Below are positions 9,570 through 18,277 of a stretch of 64,000 nucleotides of DNA, one piece after another. Position numbers and translations under genes: made by a program. The notes below the pieces were generated by a model. It was not told the DNA's origin, did not search any database, and was given only the letters and a program-made list of their open reading frames with translations. The stretch's first letter is position 1. Each line of letters begins with the position of its first letter. This stretch comes from Paenibacillus xylanexedens. GTDB lineage: Bacteria > Bacillota > Bacilli > Paenibacillales > Paenibacillaceae. The stretch lies in the NCBI RefSeq assembly GCF_007676705.1, contig NZ_VEBF01000003.1, forward strand, positions 310,001-374,000. Reading direction: 5' to 3'.

Positions 9570-10465
9570 GCACCAAAAAATGGCTTGCTTTGGCCGTGAT
9601 ATGTATTGGAATCGGTTTGCTCGGAATATCGATCTATGGAGTTCAGTTCGGAGATGAGCGGGAGAATTACTCCAAACGATGGGATTTCAAAGAAGATGAA
9701 TTGCAGAACATTATTATGAATGCTAATTTCAGTGCGGATATTGAATTTGTTGTAAGCCCGGATTCGAACGGTTATATCGAAGTGGATGGCAAATGGGACC
9801 CTGCCGTAGTCAAAAGCTTCGAACAAGCCACCTTATCCAACGGCACATTCCAACTGTCTCAGACAGAACGTGAACGATTGCAGTTTTTCACCCTGTACTG
9901 GAATGATCGAGATTCCACAATAACTGTGGCCCTGCCCGAAGGACACCAATTAAATGAGGTTAAGCTGGATTCTTCTTCAAGTGACTGGGATCTGACAGGT
10001 CTGAGTGCCAAGCAGCTTGAGCTGAATAACACCTCAGGTTCCATTCGTCTGGAAAACATCAAGGTACCCCGTATTGAGCTGGCTCTAACTTCGGGTGACA
10101 TTACCGCTTCCATGATTGATGGAGACATGACCGTGAAACAGACATCGGGAAGTCTCACTGCCGAGCAGGTAATAGGTCATGTAAACAGTGAGATCGAATC
10201 AGGTGATATTGAGATCACGGAATTAAACGGCGCAGCCGATGTTCAATTCACTTCGGGAAGCATCCATATTGAGCAGTCCCATTCTGCACCGATTAATGCA
10301 TCCGGAACATCAGGAGATATTTTCATTCAAGCTGCACCTGATTTTGACGGAATCTATGACGCTAAGGCTACTTCCGGAAGTGTAGATGTACCTGAATCTC
10401 CAATGGTGAGCCGGGAATTAATCAAAGCTCGTACCTCTTCCGGGAGCATCGAGATTACCAAATAG
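9566..10465 (+). CDS. DUF4097 putative adhesin-like protein with N-terminal anchor
   Basis: A 299-residue protein with one N-terminal hydrophobic segment (about 5-25), then an extracellular domain built from repeated strands. TSGSI, TSGDI and ESGDI motifs recur about every 18-22 residues, as in the beta-helix of DUF4097 (LiaG-like). The start overlaps the DUF1700 stop as ATGA, so the genes are coupled. It is the last gene of the padR operon. A role in cell-envelope stress is inferred from the family and context. Confidence 0.85.
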   Translation: MSTKKWLALAVICIGIGLLGISIYGVQFGDERENYSKRWDFKEDELQNIIMNANFSADIEFVVSPDSNGYIEVDGKWDPAVVKSFEQATLSNGTFQLSQTERERLQFFTLYWNDRDSTITVALPEGHQLNEVKLDSSSSDWDLTGLSAKQLELNNTSGSIRLENIKVPRIELALTSGDITASMIDGDMTVKQTSGSLTAEQVIGHVNSEIESGDIEITELNGAADVQFTSGSIHIEQSHSAPINASGTSGDIFIQAAPDFDGIYDAKATSGSVDVPESPMVSRELIKARTSSGSIEITK

Positions 10466-10542
10466 TGATGAAGCAAATTTCCGAACTGTGGGTAATATAG
10501 TATAATCAGATGCCAGTCCAATTCTAAGGAGGAATTACCCAC

Positions 10543-11262
10543 ATGGAACTTAAAAATAAAACAGCGATCATCACAGGTGCTGGTAAAGGTATCGGACGTG
10601 CGATTGCTGAGGCACTTGCCAAAGAAGGTGTGCACCTTGGCCTTATCGCACGTACCGCTGCCGATCTTCAGGCTCTTCAACAGTCTCTTAGTCAAGAACA
10701 CGGTGTGAAAGTAACCAGTGCTGTAGCAGATATCTCGGATCGTACGCAGGCAGAAGCCGCTGTAGCAGCCATCGAGATGGAACTCGGCGCGGTGGATATC
10801 CTGATCAATAATGCAGGTATCGCAAGCTTCGGCACATTGCTGGATATGGACCCAGAAGAGTGGGAACGCATCTTGCATGTTAACGTTATGGGTACATATT
10901 ACGTCACACGTGCTGTCCTTCCAAGCATGATCAAGGAAAGTAGCGGCAGCATTATCAATATTGCTTCCACTGCAGGTGAGCGCGGATTCGCTACAGGTTC
11001 GGCATACTGTGCATCCAAGTTTGCTCTACTCGGCATGACCGAATCTCTAATGCAGGAAGTGCGCAAGTCCAACATTCGTGTAACGGCGCTGACACCAAGT
11101 ACAGTGAATACGGAGCTCGCGACCAATGCAGGACTGAAAATCGGGGACGAGGATCGCATGATGCAAGCCGAAGATGTAGCTGAACTGGCACTGGCAACGC
11201 TCAAGCTGTCCGACCGTGTATTCGTCAAAGCCGCAGGCATCTGGACAACCAATCCGCAATAG
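10543..11262 (+). CDS. Short-chain dehydrogenase/reductase (YoxD-like, FabG family)
   Basis: A 239-residue NAD(P)-dependent oxidoreductase. It has TGAGKGIG (11-18), NNAG (89-92), catalytic Ser142, Tyr155 and Lys159 (SAYCASK), and the family end KAAGIWTTNP. It closely resembles B. subtilis YoxD, annotated as a 3-ketoacyl-ACP reductase-like protein. TAAGGAGG precedes the ATG, and a TATAAT sits at 10501-10506. Its physiological substrate cannot be read from sequence, and no fatty-acid genes are nearby. Confidence 0.9.
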   Translation: MELKNKTAIITGAGKGIGRAIAEALAKEGVHLGLIARTAADLQALQQSLSQEHGVKVTSAVADISDRTQAEAAVAAIEMELGAVDILINNAGIASFGTLLDMDPEEWERILHVNVMGTYYVTRAVLPSMIKESSGSIINIASTAGERGFATGSAYCASKFALLGMTESLMQEVRKSNIRVTALTPSTVNTELATNAGLKIGDEDRMMQAEDVAELALATLKLSDRVFVKAAGIWTTNPQ

Positions 11263-11276
11263 GCCGCATGAGATAG

Positions 11277-11316
11277 ATAAAGGTGGGAGGGGGCATAAGC
11301 TCCCTCCCACCTTTAT
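11277..11316. terminator. Bidirectional terminator
   Basis: Near-perfect inverted repeat ATAAAGGTGGGAGG / CCTCCCACCTTTAT between two convergent genes. Its right arm reaches the last bases of the XRE-cupin gene. Confidence 0.8.
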
Positions 11317-11858
11317 GTATTCCATAGATCCAAACCCAACTCCTTGGACACAGCAATCAGTACGACCGCAGGCTCCTCACCGATATTGGTCACTTCGTGG
11401 GGCACAATGGCATTCCAGGTAAACGAATCACCCGCTTCGAGAACTTCCACATCTTCGCATTGTTCCGCACGAATTTTACCCTGCAAGACCAGATGGCTCT
11501 CTTCTCCGGCATGTTTGCTAACCCCGGTCGATGCACCTGGCGGTAACTCCACAATGGACATGCGCATCGCACCTTTGGCTGTAAGCTGCTGTACTTTGAT
11601 CTGTCCGCTTCCCGCTGTCGTTTCCTTGCGCTCGTTCTTACGCACCACGTTCATCCGTTGCTCCGGTGTCAGCAGCAAATAGGGAAGTGGCACTTCCAGA
11701 TAATCCGCAATACTTTCAAGCGTAGCAATGGAAGGTGACGTTTTGTTATTTTCCACGTTGCTGATAAAACCTTTGGACAACCCGGTGCCCTCGCACATCT
11801 GCATGATCGTAATCTGTTTCTGCTTGCGGATCGTACGAATAGCCAAGCCGATATCCAT
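11313..11858 (-). CDS. XRE-family regulator with C-terminal cupin domain
   Basis: A 181-residue regulator. Residues 1-60 form a helix-turn-helix (MCEGTGLSKGFISNVENNKT), and about 105-175 form a cupin_2 fold (HAGEESHLVLQGKI, then GDSFTWNAIVPHEVTN). This is the PuuR-like architecture, in which the cupin senses a small molecule. I chose ATG 11858, preceded by GGGGAGGG; the frame runs on upstream to 11978 but overlaps the glyoxalase gene. The target genes are unknown. The pot operon is 9 kb away, so a polyamine link is only a guess. Confidence 0.88.
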   Translation of the reverse strand: MDIGLAIRTIRKQKQITIMQMCEGTGLSKGFISNVENNKTSPSIATLESIADYLEVPLPYLLLTPEQRMNVVRKNERKETTAGSGQIKVQQLTAKGAMRMSIVELPPGASTGVSKHAGEESHLVLQGKIRAEQCEDVEVLEAGDSFTWNAIVPHEVTNIGEEPAVVLIAVSKELGLDLWNT

Positions 11859-11902
11859 ATCGCGTCCCTCCCCTTCTATTGATTGATGACATAAACCTCC
11901 AT

Positions 11903-12268
11903 TTATTCGGTGCGTGCCTCCACAAATATAATCCGATTGCCGAACGGATCCGTCACGGTCAACTCCCTTGAATTCCAAGGCGTCTCCTCTATACCGGGCC
12001 TAGCATGTTTGTACTCTTTCTTACGAAGTGCACCGTGTAATGCATCCAGGTTATCCGTCTCCACACGTAAGGCGGCTCCAGGTGTACAATCTCCATGATG
12101 TTCAGATAAATGAATCACGATAGAATCGAGCGAAACCTGCATATATAAGGGCATATCATGCTCAAATCGATGTTCCCAATCCAATTGAAATCCCAGGTAT
12201 TCAAGGTAGAATTCTCTGGCCTTGTTTTCATCAAATATCCTCAGAATAGGCACGATACTCTTTAACAT
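11903..12268 (-). CDS. Glyoxalase/bleomycin-resistance-fold protein
   Basis: A 121-residue VOC-superfamily protein (SIVPILRIFDENKAREFYLE, then ELTVTDPFGNRIIFVE), like the 'glyoxalase superfamily' proteins related to bleomycin-binding proteins. I chose ATG 12268, which has CCGGAGG upstream; the frame is open to 12325. It lies 44 bases before the XRE-cupin gene on the same strand, so the two may be cotranscribed. Substrate unknown. Confidence 0.82.
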   Translation of the reverse strand: MLKSIVPILRIFDENKAREFYLEYLGFQLDWEHRFEHDMPLYMQVSLDSIVIHLSEHHGDCTPGAALRVETDNLDALHGALRKKEYKHARPGIEETPWNSRELTVTDPFGNRIIFVEARTE

Positions 12269-12456
12269 CCTGATCACGTCCTCCGGAATAAAATATAATT
12301 CATCTTCAGCGACTCTATTCATCATACAAAGAAAGTGTTGACCCTACAATGAAACCATGATAAATTTTGTTTATCAATAAGAATATTTATTTCATATTAG
12401 TGAACTTTATCAAGAAACGATATCAAGAACTTATTCCTCTTCAGGTGGTGTTTTCA

Positions 12457-13131
12457 ATGAATTCTCCTTATATACATGAAGTCCGATTACCATCCCATTA
12501 CAATTCAGATCAACGTTATCCCGTGATTTTCGCCTTACATGGCATGGGATCAGATGAACAGGATATGCTTCGTTTGATGGAGCCCCTGCAGTCTGATTTT
12601 ATTATTGTCGCCGTCCGTGGGCCTATCGTCCAGGGTGGTGGTTATGCTTATTTTCAGATCAAAAGCATTGGCAATCCCGTTCGTGAGTTATATGATGCCT
12701 CCGTTCAGGGACTGCAACAGTTAATTATTGAGCTGTCCGCCAAATATGCTATTGATCCCACGCGGCGTTATATCGCCGGATTCAGCCAGGGCGCCATTAT
12801 GGCGATGACCCTATCGCTGGTGATGGGAGATGCAATTAAAGGTATTGTAGCCATGAGTGGGTACATCCCGCAATTTGTAAAAGACGAGTACACGCTGCAA
12901 CCCGATTCGGAGCTATCTGTGTTCATCTCGCATGGAGATCAAGATCATCTATTCCCGCTCCAACTGGGCGAAGATAACGCCGATTTCTTCCGTCAACATA
13001 CCGATCACGTCACATATGTACCTTACAACGGTGGGCACCAGGTGACCCCTGATCTATATCAACAATTCCAACACTGGCTTCGGGCGGATGCGAATCTGAC
13101 TGCCGAAGACCCGAAAGGACTGAATGCATAA
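12457..13131 (+). CDS. Phospholipase/carboxylesterase-family alpha/beta hydrolase
   Basis: A 224-residue serine hydrolase with nucleophile Ser110 in GFSQG, an acidic residue in HGDQDH (161 or 163) and His194 in GGHQV. I chose ATG 12457 over an upstream in-frame ATG because the preceding residues are atypical and CAGGTGG lies just before it. The stop overlaps the start of the dioxygenase gene by one base (TAATG), so the two are coupled. B. subtilis pairs similar esterase and dioxygenase genes in the MhqR quinone-stress regulon; a similar detoxification role is possible but unproven. Confidence 0.88.
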   Translation: MNSPYIHEVRLPSHYNSDQRYPVIFALHGMGSDEQDMLRLMEPLQSDFIIVAVRGPIVQGGGYAYFQIKSIGNPVRELYDASVQGLQQLIIELSAKYAIDPTRRYIAGFSQGAIMAMTLSLVMGDAIKGIVAMSGYIPQFVKDEYTLQPDSELSVFISHGDQDHLFPLQLGEDNADFFRQHTDHVTYVPYNGGHQVTPDLYQQFQHWLRADANLTAEDPKGLNA

Positions 13132-13901
13132 TGATGCCATCCTTGTTTATTGCCCATGGCGCCCCTTCACTGGCTTTGGAGGAGAATGCGTACACTGAGT
13201 TTGTGCAAAAACTTGGACAAGAACTGCCGAAACCCAAAGCAATCGTATTGTTCTCTGCTCACTGGGAATCCACTACTCAGCTTGTATCCTCGGTAGCCAA
13301 TTACGAGACCATCTATGATTTCGGCGGTTTCCAGCCAGAGCTGTATCAGATTAAATACCCGGCTCAAGGACATGCAGAGACTACAGCCGAAGTGGAGCGT
13401 TTATTTGCAGAAGCCGGGATTCCAGTACAGACCGATGACGTCCGTGGCCTGGATCATGGCGCTTGGGTTGTTCTGCGCCTGCTCTACCCGAATGCGGATA
13501 TTCCCGTAGTAGCCTTGTCCGTGAATCGCTATCTGACTGGTGAGCAGCAATATCAGGTTGGACAGGCGCTCGCCGCCTTGCGTGAGCAGGACATTCTCGT
13601 GATTGGCAGCGGCGGAACGGTACACAATCTGCGTCGGTTGAACTGGGAAAGTAACGGCGTTGACCCATGGGCATCAGAGTTCGACAACTGGCTGCATGAC
13701 AAGCTCATGAGTTGGGATACGGTGTCTCTCTTCGCCTATGACAAGCTGGCGCCTTCAGCTCAAGCCGCCGTGCCTACTCCGGAGCATTTTGTACCGCTGT
13801 TGCTCGCTATGGGTGCGGGAGATCAGAACAAGCAGGCATCGCTCCTGTTCAAAGCCTATCAGTATGGCAACCTTAGTCTGTCCTGCTGGAAGTTTGATTA
13901 A
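13131..13901 (+). CDS. LigB/DODA-type class III extradiol dioxygenase
   Basis: A 256-residue member of the LigB superfamily (YgiD/DODA group). Putative metal ligands are His9 (FIAHGAPSLAL), His44 (SAHWES) and a later His in PTPEHFVPLL; a further His lies in GSGGTVHNL. The full family length is present. It would cleave catechol-type rings with non-haem iron, or act on a related substrate. Translated together with the esterase upstream. Palindromic element copy 1 begins seven bases after the stop. Confidence 0.88.
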   Translation: MMPSLFIAHGAPSLALEENAYTEFVQKLGQELPKPKAIVLFSAHWESTTQLVSSVANYETIYDFGGFQPELYQIKYPAQGHAETTAEVERLFAEAGIPVQTDDVRGLDHGAWVVLRLLYPNADIPVVALSVNRYLTGEQQYQVGQALAALREQDILVIGSGGTVHNLRRLNWESNGVDPWASEFDNWLHDKLMSWDTVSLFAYDKLAPSAQAAVPTPEHFVPLLLAMGAGDQNKQASLLFKAYQYGNLSLSCWKFD

Positions 13902-13907
13902 AGAGGA

Positions 13908-14099
13908 CTATATAAAACGAACAAAAGTATTTACACTCGCTACTCCGATGACAGAACAACCTTCCGATCGCTGTTATCCCCAGATTTTTTTATTTACTTT
14001 ATAAAGGTATAAATCTGAGGATAAGGGCGAACACTTCGCTTCTTCAGGTTATTTCTGCCCTCTACGTTTTCGTGTAAAAGATTAGTTTCATTTATATAG
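13908..14099 (+). repeat. Palindromic intergenic element, copy 1
   Basis: Outer ends CTATATAAA / TTTATATAG, then TTTACAC / GTGTAAA, GACAGAA / TTCTGCC and inner stem TTATCCCCAGATTT / AAATCTGAGGATAA, with an ACTTTATAAAGGT apex. It also has the GCGAACACTTCGC side hairpin. It follows the dioxygenase gene in the same orientation and precedes a separate terminator. Confidence 0.85.
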
Positions 14100-14107
14100 T
14101 AGATAAT

Positions 14108-14150
14108 AAAAAGCGTGGGTTACAGGGATTGCTCCTGTTGCTCACGCTTT
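14108..14150 (+). terminator. Intrinsic terminator after element copy 1
   Basis: AAAAGCGTG pairs with CACGCTTT, with an inner ACAGG / CCTGT stem; the T-run is weak. It ends the esterase-dioxygenase transcript, so element copy 1 is probably transcribed. Confidence 0.6.
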
Positions 14151-14280
14151 ACTTGTTGTTAGGAGCAACTTCCATGAAGTTGGTAGATGGAGCTGTGGAT
14201 GTAACCAGGTGTGCTGATTATGCAACAACCGGCTTTGAATGATGAGACCATGGGAGCATGTAAGACAAGACTCTTGATTC

Positions 14281-14310
14281 TTGTGTGCTTTTCCGGATTA
14301 TAACTATAAT
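14281..14310 (+). promoter_or_regulatory. Sigma-A-type promoter of the SUKH gene
   Basis: TTGTGT, an 18-base spacer and a perfect TATAAT, 78 bases before the start codon. Confidence 0.5.
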
Positions 14311-14387
14311 ATGAGGTGAAATTAGGCACAGTTTGCTCGCATATCACTCAACATATTATCTCAATAGCTCATACGGAGGGGAATCGG

Positions 14388-14984
14388 ATGCCAGAACAGC
14401 GCATATATGAATTGATGGATGAACTGGATATGTTGTTGGAGGAGAAGATACAGGATGAGGAGAACCGGGAGCTGCTCAACGCATATCGCGAGTTTGAAGG
14501 CGTGACGGATGAGCAGCTTGATGCATTCGAGCGTGAACATGGTATTCGTTTACCCGCTGATTTTCGTGCATTCTATAAACGAAAAAATGGGAGTGGATAT
14601 GCCTTTCACGTCTTGTATCCAAGCCCTGAGGAAGGACGGGAATCTGAGCCATTTTACCTGTTGTCCTTGGAAAAGATTCAAAAGGAGCAGTCCACGCTTG
14701 TGGAGAACCGCCTGGATGATTATTATACCGAAGAAGAGCTCCGTGAGCTTGATCCCCGAATCAAGCCGTACCTGTTTCAGAAGAAATGGGTTACGTTTGG
14801 CATGCTTGGGGGAGGTTCACTGTATCTAATGTTTGATTTTGATCCAACAGAGCAAGGAACCGTTGGGCAGATTATTATGTACGTGCATGATCCGGATTTT
14901 ATATATTATGTCGCCGGGACGTTTACAGAGCTCTTGGAGCAATCCAACCGGAACTTACGTGCTCTGGAGGCCATTGAATACTGA
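14388..14984 (+). CDS. SMI1/KNR4 (SUKH) family protein
   Basis: A 198-residue acidic protein with the SUKH core (EGVTDEQLDAFEREHGIRLP, then FRAFYKRKNGSGYAFHVLYP). I chose ATG 14388, with GGAGGGG before it. SUKH proteins often act as immunity proteins against polymorphic toxins, but many are orphan house-keeping or regulatory proteins. No toxin gene lies beside this one, so immunity is not supported by context. It appears monocistronic. Confidence 0.85.
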   Translation: MPEQRIYELMDELDMLLEEKIQDEENRELLNAYREFEGVTDEQLDAFEREHGIRLPADFRAFYKRKNGSGYAFHVLYPSPEEGRESEPFYLLSLEKIQKEQSTLVENRLDDYYTEEELRELDPRIKPYLFQKKWVTFGMLGGGSLYLMFDFDPTEQGTVGQIIMYVHDPDFIYYVAGTFTELLEQSNRNLRALEAIEY

Positions 14985-15127
14985 GATACATATGGTGATA
15001 TGACCTTTTTTGCATAATGCTGGGATATGTCAAAGCGGTTATAATAACATTTAGTGGAAATGCACATGCTGTATAGATAAGATTGCCTTTTCTGCACCTA
15101 ATACATTGATCTGGGAGGGACTACGAA

Positions 15128-16129
15128 GTGGCTGAACAACCGAAGTCTGAGAGCTTTCTGTCTCTCGTCAAAAAGGGGAATACATCCTCCGCCGTAGCGA
15201 TGGCAGGGAATGCCGTACTTGCCGTATGCAAAGGAGGGGCTTTCCTATTCAGTGGCAGTGGTGCCATGTTCGCTTCGGCGATGCATTCACTCGCTGATGC
15301 CATTAACCAAGGGTTTGTCTTTGTCGGAAGTGTGTTGTCCGAGAAAAAACCTACACGCCGCTTCCCGACCGGATTCGGACGGGTCATCAACATTTTCTGT
15401 ATGATCGCCGTTATTGTCGTGACGATTATGGCCTATGAAACCATCCATGAAGGTATCCACCTGCTCCAGCATCCTGCTGGTCATTCCGGGGGCCTCTGGA
15501 TTAACATCGGTGTGCTCGTCTTGAACATTCTGATCGACGGGGCCATTCTGATCAAAGCCATGAAGGAAATCCTCAAAGAAGCACGCGCACCCAAAGCTGC
15601 TGGATTTGCCTTGGCCCCTGCTGCCATCAAAAACGTAGGCCGTGCTGCACCGCCAACCCGTCTCGTATTCTACGAAGATGTTGTGGCTGTACTTGGTGCC
15701 CTTCTAGCGTTGATCTCCGTCGTGGTCATTGCCTTAACCAATTTTGCATTGATTGATGGTATTGTAACGACGATTATTGGATGCTTGATGATCGCTGTAG
15801 CCTTCCGTGTCGGTTATGATAATATGATCGGATTGATCGGTGTAGCGGCTCCGCAGGATATTGAGGACAAAGTATCCCAGACCATTCTGGCAGACACACA
15901 CGTTGCCGATATTCAGATGATGCGTATCATTCAGGAAGGCCGTTATTATCATGTGGAAGGTCTGATTGAACTGACCAAAGGACTCAGCCTGGCTGATGCG
16001 GATGACATCAAGTTCCGTATTCAGGAGAAACTGATGACGAACCCCGATATCGCCGATGCAGCCATCTCCATTATTGAGGATGACGGCGTGAACAGCTGGG
16101 GCAAGAAACATTCAGATGTGGTGAAATAA
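15128..16129 (+). CDS. Cation diffusion facilitator (CDF) transporter
   Basis: A 333-residue membrane protein that would export divalent metals (Zn, Mn, Fe or Co) by proton exchange. Six membrane segments cover about 20-240. The TM2 motif is H53-S-L-A-D57 and a second acidic site is YEDVVAVLGA. The C-terminal cytoplasmic ferredoxin-like domain (about 250-325) starts at VAAPQDIEDKV. GTG start with GGGAGGG upstream. Substrate metal not assignable. A hairpin follows the gene. Confidence 0.9.
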   Translation: MAEQPKSESFLSLVKKGNTSSAVAMAGNAVLAVCKGGAFLFSGSGAMFASAMHSLADAINQGFVFVGSVLSEKKPTRRFPTGFGRVINIFCMIAVIVVTIMAYETIHEGIHLLQHPAGHSGGLWINIGVLVLNILIDGAILIKAMKEILKEARAPKAAGFALAPAAIKNVGRAAPPTRLVFYEDVVAVLGALLALISVVVIALTNFALIDGIVTTIIGCLMIAVAFRVGYDNMIGLIGVAAPQDIEDKVSQTILADTHVADIQMMRIIQEGRYYHVEGLIELTKGLSLADADDIKFRIQEKLMTNPDIADAAISIIEDDGVNSWGKKHSDVVK

Positions 16130-16158
16130 CGAGCTTCGCTTTTGATAAAAAAAATGAC

Positions 16159-16188
16159 AGAACCCACTCTTCAACAGAGTGGGTTCTT
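16159..16188. terminator. Hairpin after the CDF gene
   Basis: Perfect stem AGAACCCACTCT / AGAGTGGGTTCT. The long A-run lies on its 5' side, so the T-run is on the minus strand; on the plus strand it is followed only by TAGCATG. Confidence 0.55.
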
Positions 16189-16240
16189 AGCATGTTCAAC
16201 TACACCCTCTTCCAGGGAGTATAGTTTCTCCAATTTTCCT

Positions 16241-16260
16241 ACCTAGACTTTGGTCTAGGT
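16241..16260. promoter_or_regulatory. Perfect palindrome, possible operator
   Basis: ACCTAGAC-TTTG-GTCTAGGT: 8-bp arms, 4-bp spacer, 124 bases before the small membrane-protein gene. The TAGAC/GTCTA half sites look like TetR-family operators of the LmrA/QacR kind. No regulator gene is adjacent. Confidence 0.45.
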
Positions 16261-16383
16261 TTACTTTAACTCCAAAGGCGGAGGATATCCTTTTCCAGTT
16301 CATGGTATGCTGTGAATATCGAAAGAATTGCTCTACATACAACTGTCCGGAAAATTGATCTTGTATTGAGAAGGAGAGATATT

Positions 16384-16884
16384 ATGGCTAAACGTACGAT
16401 CCTTGCGCCTGTTCTCATTTTGCTGGGCGTGTACCTGATTCTGAACCAGGGAGGTTCACTCGGTCCGGGTACGATCTTTGCGACCTTCTGGCCCACGTTA
16501 TTCGTGATTCCACTCGGGCTGTTCTTCCACTGGCTCTACTTCTCCATGATCGGCAGAGGGGTCGGATTGCTGGTTCCTGGTGGGTTGCTGCTCACCGTTG
16601 GTATCGTGTGTCAGATCGCCATGCTGTTCAATAACTGGAGTACAATGTGGCCGGGCTTCATTCTGGCTGTTGCTGTTGGTTTGTTCGAATTGTATTGGTT
16701 CGGTGGTCGGAACAAATGGTTGCTGATCCCCATCAACATTCTGATGGTTGTATCGCTGCTGTTCTTCGCCGTAATGTCGATTGGCACGATGCTGAGCAGC
16801 TTGAGCTTTATCCAACCGTTCGTGGCCATTGTGCTGATTATGGGTGGGGCATGGATCATGGTGGGGCGCAAAAAGCGCATGTAG
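16384..16884 (+). CDS. Small polytopic membrane protein (LiaI/LiaF-TM-like)
   Basis: A 166-residue protein with four or five hydrophobic segments and a basic C-terminus (VGRKKRM). The start TILAPVLILLGVYLILNQGG resembles the membrane region of LiaI/LiaF-type proteins (DUF5668-like), but I cannot confirm the family. I chose ATG 16384, with GAAGGAGAG upstream. Monocistronic. Function unknown; envelope-stress sensing is a guess. Confidence 0.75.
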   Translation: MAKRTILAPVLILLGVYLILNQGGSLGPGTIFATFWPTLFVIPLGLFFHWLYFSMIGRGVGLLVPGGLLLTVGIVCQIAMLFNNWSTMWPGFILAVAVGLFELYWFGGRNKWLLIPINILMVVSLLFFAVMSIGTMLSSLSFIQPFVAIVLIMGGAWIMVGRKKRM

Positions 16885-16890
16885 TGGCAA

Positions 16891-17081
16891 TTATATAAGA
16901 TGAATAGGTGGATCAACTGAGCCACTCCGGTGACAGAACAACTTCTGATCGCTGTTATCCCCGGATTTTTTTGAATCCCATCTGGAATGGGAAAATCCGT
17001 TGATAAAGGCGAGCGCTTCGCTTCTTCAGTTTTTTCTGTCCCCTCCGTTAACGTGTGATCTTAAATGTTCATCTTATATGA
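16891..17081 (+). repeat. Palindromic intergenic element, copy 2
   Basis: Outer ends TTATATAAGATGAA / TTCATCTTATATGA are near perfect. The inner stem CGGATTTT / AAAATCCG differs from other copies but still pairs, as does the apical hairpin CCCAT / ATGGG. The side hairpin is GCGAGCGCTTCGC. Starts seven bases after the membrane-protein gene, same orientation. Confidence 0.85.
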
Positions 17082-17112
17082 CACCTCAAGCGCTATTGCT
17101 CTGAAGTAATAA

Positions 17113-17169
17113 AAAAGGGGTGCTGCTCGTCATCAATTGATATGACGAGCAGCACCCCTTTATTTTTTT
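17113..17169. terminator. Strong bidirectional terminator
   Basis: A 20-bp stem (AAAGGGGTGCTGCTCGTCAT and its complement) with A- and T-runs on both sides, between element copy 2 and the end of potD. Confidence 0.92.
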
Positions 17170-17172
17170 CAG

Positions 17173-17203
17173 ATCTAACGAACTGTACATACGCTATTGG
17201 CGG
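17173..17203 (+). repeat. CTAACGAACTG repeat, copy A
   Basis: TCTAACGAACTGTACA followed by TACGCTATTGGCGG, abutting the potD stop. Related stretches lie at 22671, 22721 and 22843. Confidence 0.45.
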
Positions 17204-18277
17204 TTATTTACTGTGCATTTTAAACTCCAGGAACAGGTCGTTATAATGCGAGAGCATTTTTTTACCCAGATTATCGTAGACCTCCAGCTTACCTGTCAGT
17301 GTCTCGTCCGGATAGAAGCGTTCATCCTCCGAGATATCCTCCGGCAGCAGCTTAAGCGCCTCGGCGTTCGGTGTGGAATATCCGACATACTCCGCATTGC
17401 GAGCGGCATGATCCGGGTCCAGCATGAAGTTGATAAACTGGTGTGCTCCTTCAATATTACTCGCTGTTTTTGGAATAACCATGTTATCGAACCAGAGGTT
17501 CGAGCCTTCTTCCGGCACCATGTAATCCAGCTTGTCGTTCTCATCCATAATCTCGGACGCATCCCCGGACCATACGAGCCCAACGGCTGCTTCCTCATTC
17601 GCGAGCAACATCTTGATCTCGTCACCAACAATTGCTCTGACGTTCGGTGTCAGTGTAGACAGCTTCTTCAGAGCTTCTTGCAGATGTTCTTCGTTGGTAT
17701 CGTTCAGGGAATACCCGAGACTGTTGAGACCCATACCAATGACTTCACGTGCGCCGTCGAGGAGAAGGATTTGGTTTTTCAGACGCGGGTCCCACAGGTC
17801 GTTCCAGCTATCAAACGTTAATCCATCCACCAGTTCGGGATTGTACACAACCCCCACCGTTCCCCAGAAATAAGGGATGGAATACGTGTTGCCTTCATCA
17901 AAGGACAAGTCCATGAACCGCGGATCAATGTTGTCCAGATGAGTCAATTTGCTGTGATCGAGTGGAACGAGCAGGTCTTCTTCTTTCATTTTGCTAATCG
18001 CATATTCGGAAGGAATTGCCACATCAAACGTGGTTCCCCCCTGCTCAATCTTGGTCAGCATCGCTTCATTGGAGTCAAACGTCTGATAGATCACTTTAAT
18101 GCCCGTCTCGTCCTCAAACTCCTTAAGCAGATCCGGGTCGATATAATCGCCCCAGTTATAGATGGTCAGCGTGTTGCCGCCAGAATACCCCTGACTCTTG
18201 TTGAGATACGAAGCCAGGATCATCAGGGCAAAGGCGGCCACGAATACAATTGCAAATGTCCGTACCAGTTGCTTCAT
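17204..18277 (-). CDS. potD: Spermidine/putrescine ABC transporter, substrate-binding protein
   Basis: A 357-residue polyamine-binding protein (TLTIYNWGDYIDPDLLKEFE; NLWFDNMVIPKTASNIEGAH). The N-terminus (about 5-25) is hydrophobic with no lipobox cysteine, so it looks membrane-anchored rather than a lipoprotein. The start overlaps the potC stop as ATGA. It is the last gene of potABCD, the usual order. It captures polyamines outside the cell for PotBC. Confidence 0.93.
   Translation of the reverse strand: MKQLVRTFAIVFVAAFALMILASYLNKSQGYSGGNTLTIYNWGDYIDPDLLKEFEDETGIKVIYQTFDSNEAMLTKIEQGGTTFDVAIPSEYAISKMKEEDLLVPLDHSKLTHLDNIDPRFMDLSFDEGNTYSIPYFWGTVGVVYNPELVDGLTFDSWNDLWDPRLKNQILLLDGAREVIGMGLNSLGYSLNDTNEEHLQEALKKLSTLTPNVRAIVGDEIKMLLANEEAAVGLVWSGDASEIMDENDKLDYMVPEEGSNLWFDNMVIPKTASNIEGAHQFINFMLDPDHAARNAEYVGYSTPNAEALKLLPEDISEDERFYPDETLTGKLEVYDNLGKKMLSHYNDLFLEFKMHSK

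Noticed and set aside
11313-13901. Assigning mhq gene names to the glyoxalase, esterase and dioxygenase genes
   Set aside because: The gene mix recalls the quinone-stress regulon, but no MhqR-type regulator or operator was recognised and the sequences were not close enough to name.
13908-14099. The palindromic element as an ordinary intrinsic terminator
   Set aside because: A separate terminator follows it, there is no T-run directly after the outer stem, and the inner structure is far larger than needed.
14173-14241. 22-codon open frame starting ATG AAG TTG with TAGGAGC upstream
   Set aside because: The ribosome binding site is fair, but the peptide is short, unremarkable and has no further support.
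14388-14984. A toxin-immunity locus around the SUKH genes
   Set aside because: Neighbouring genes are a transporter and metabolic enzymes; no secreted toxin or Rhs/LXG protein is present.
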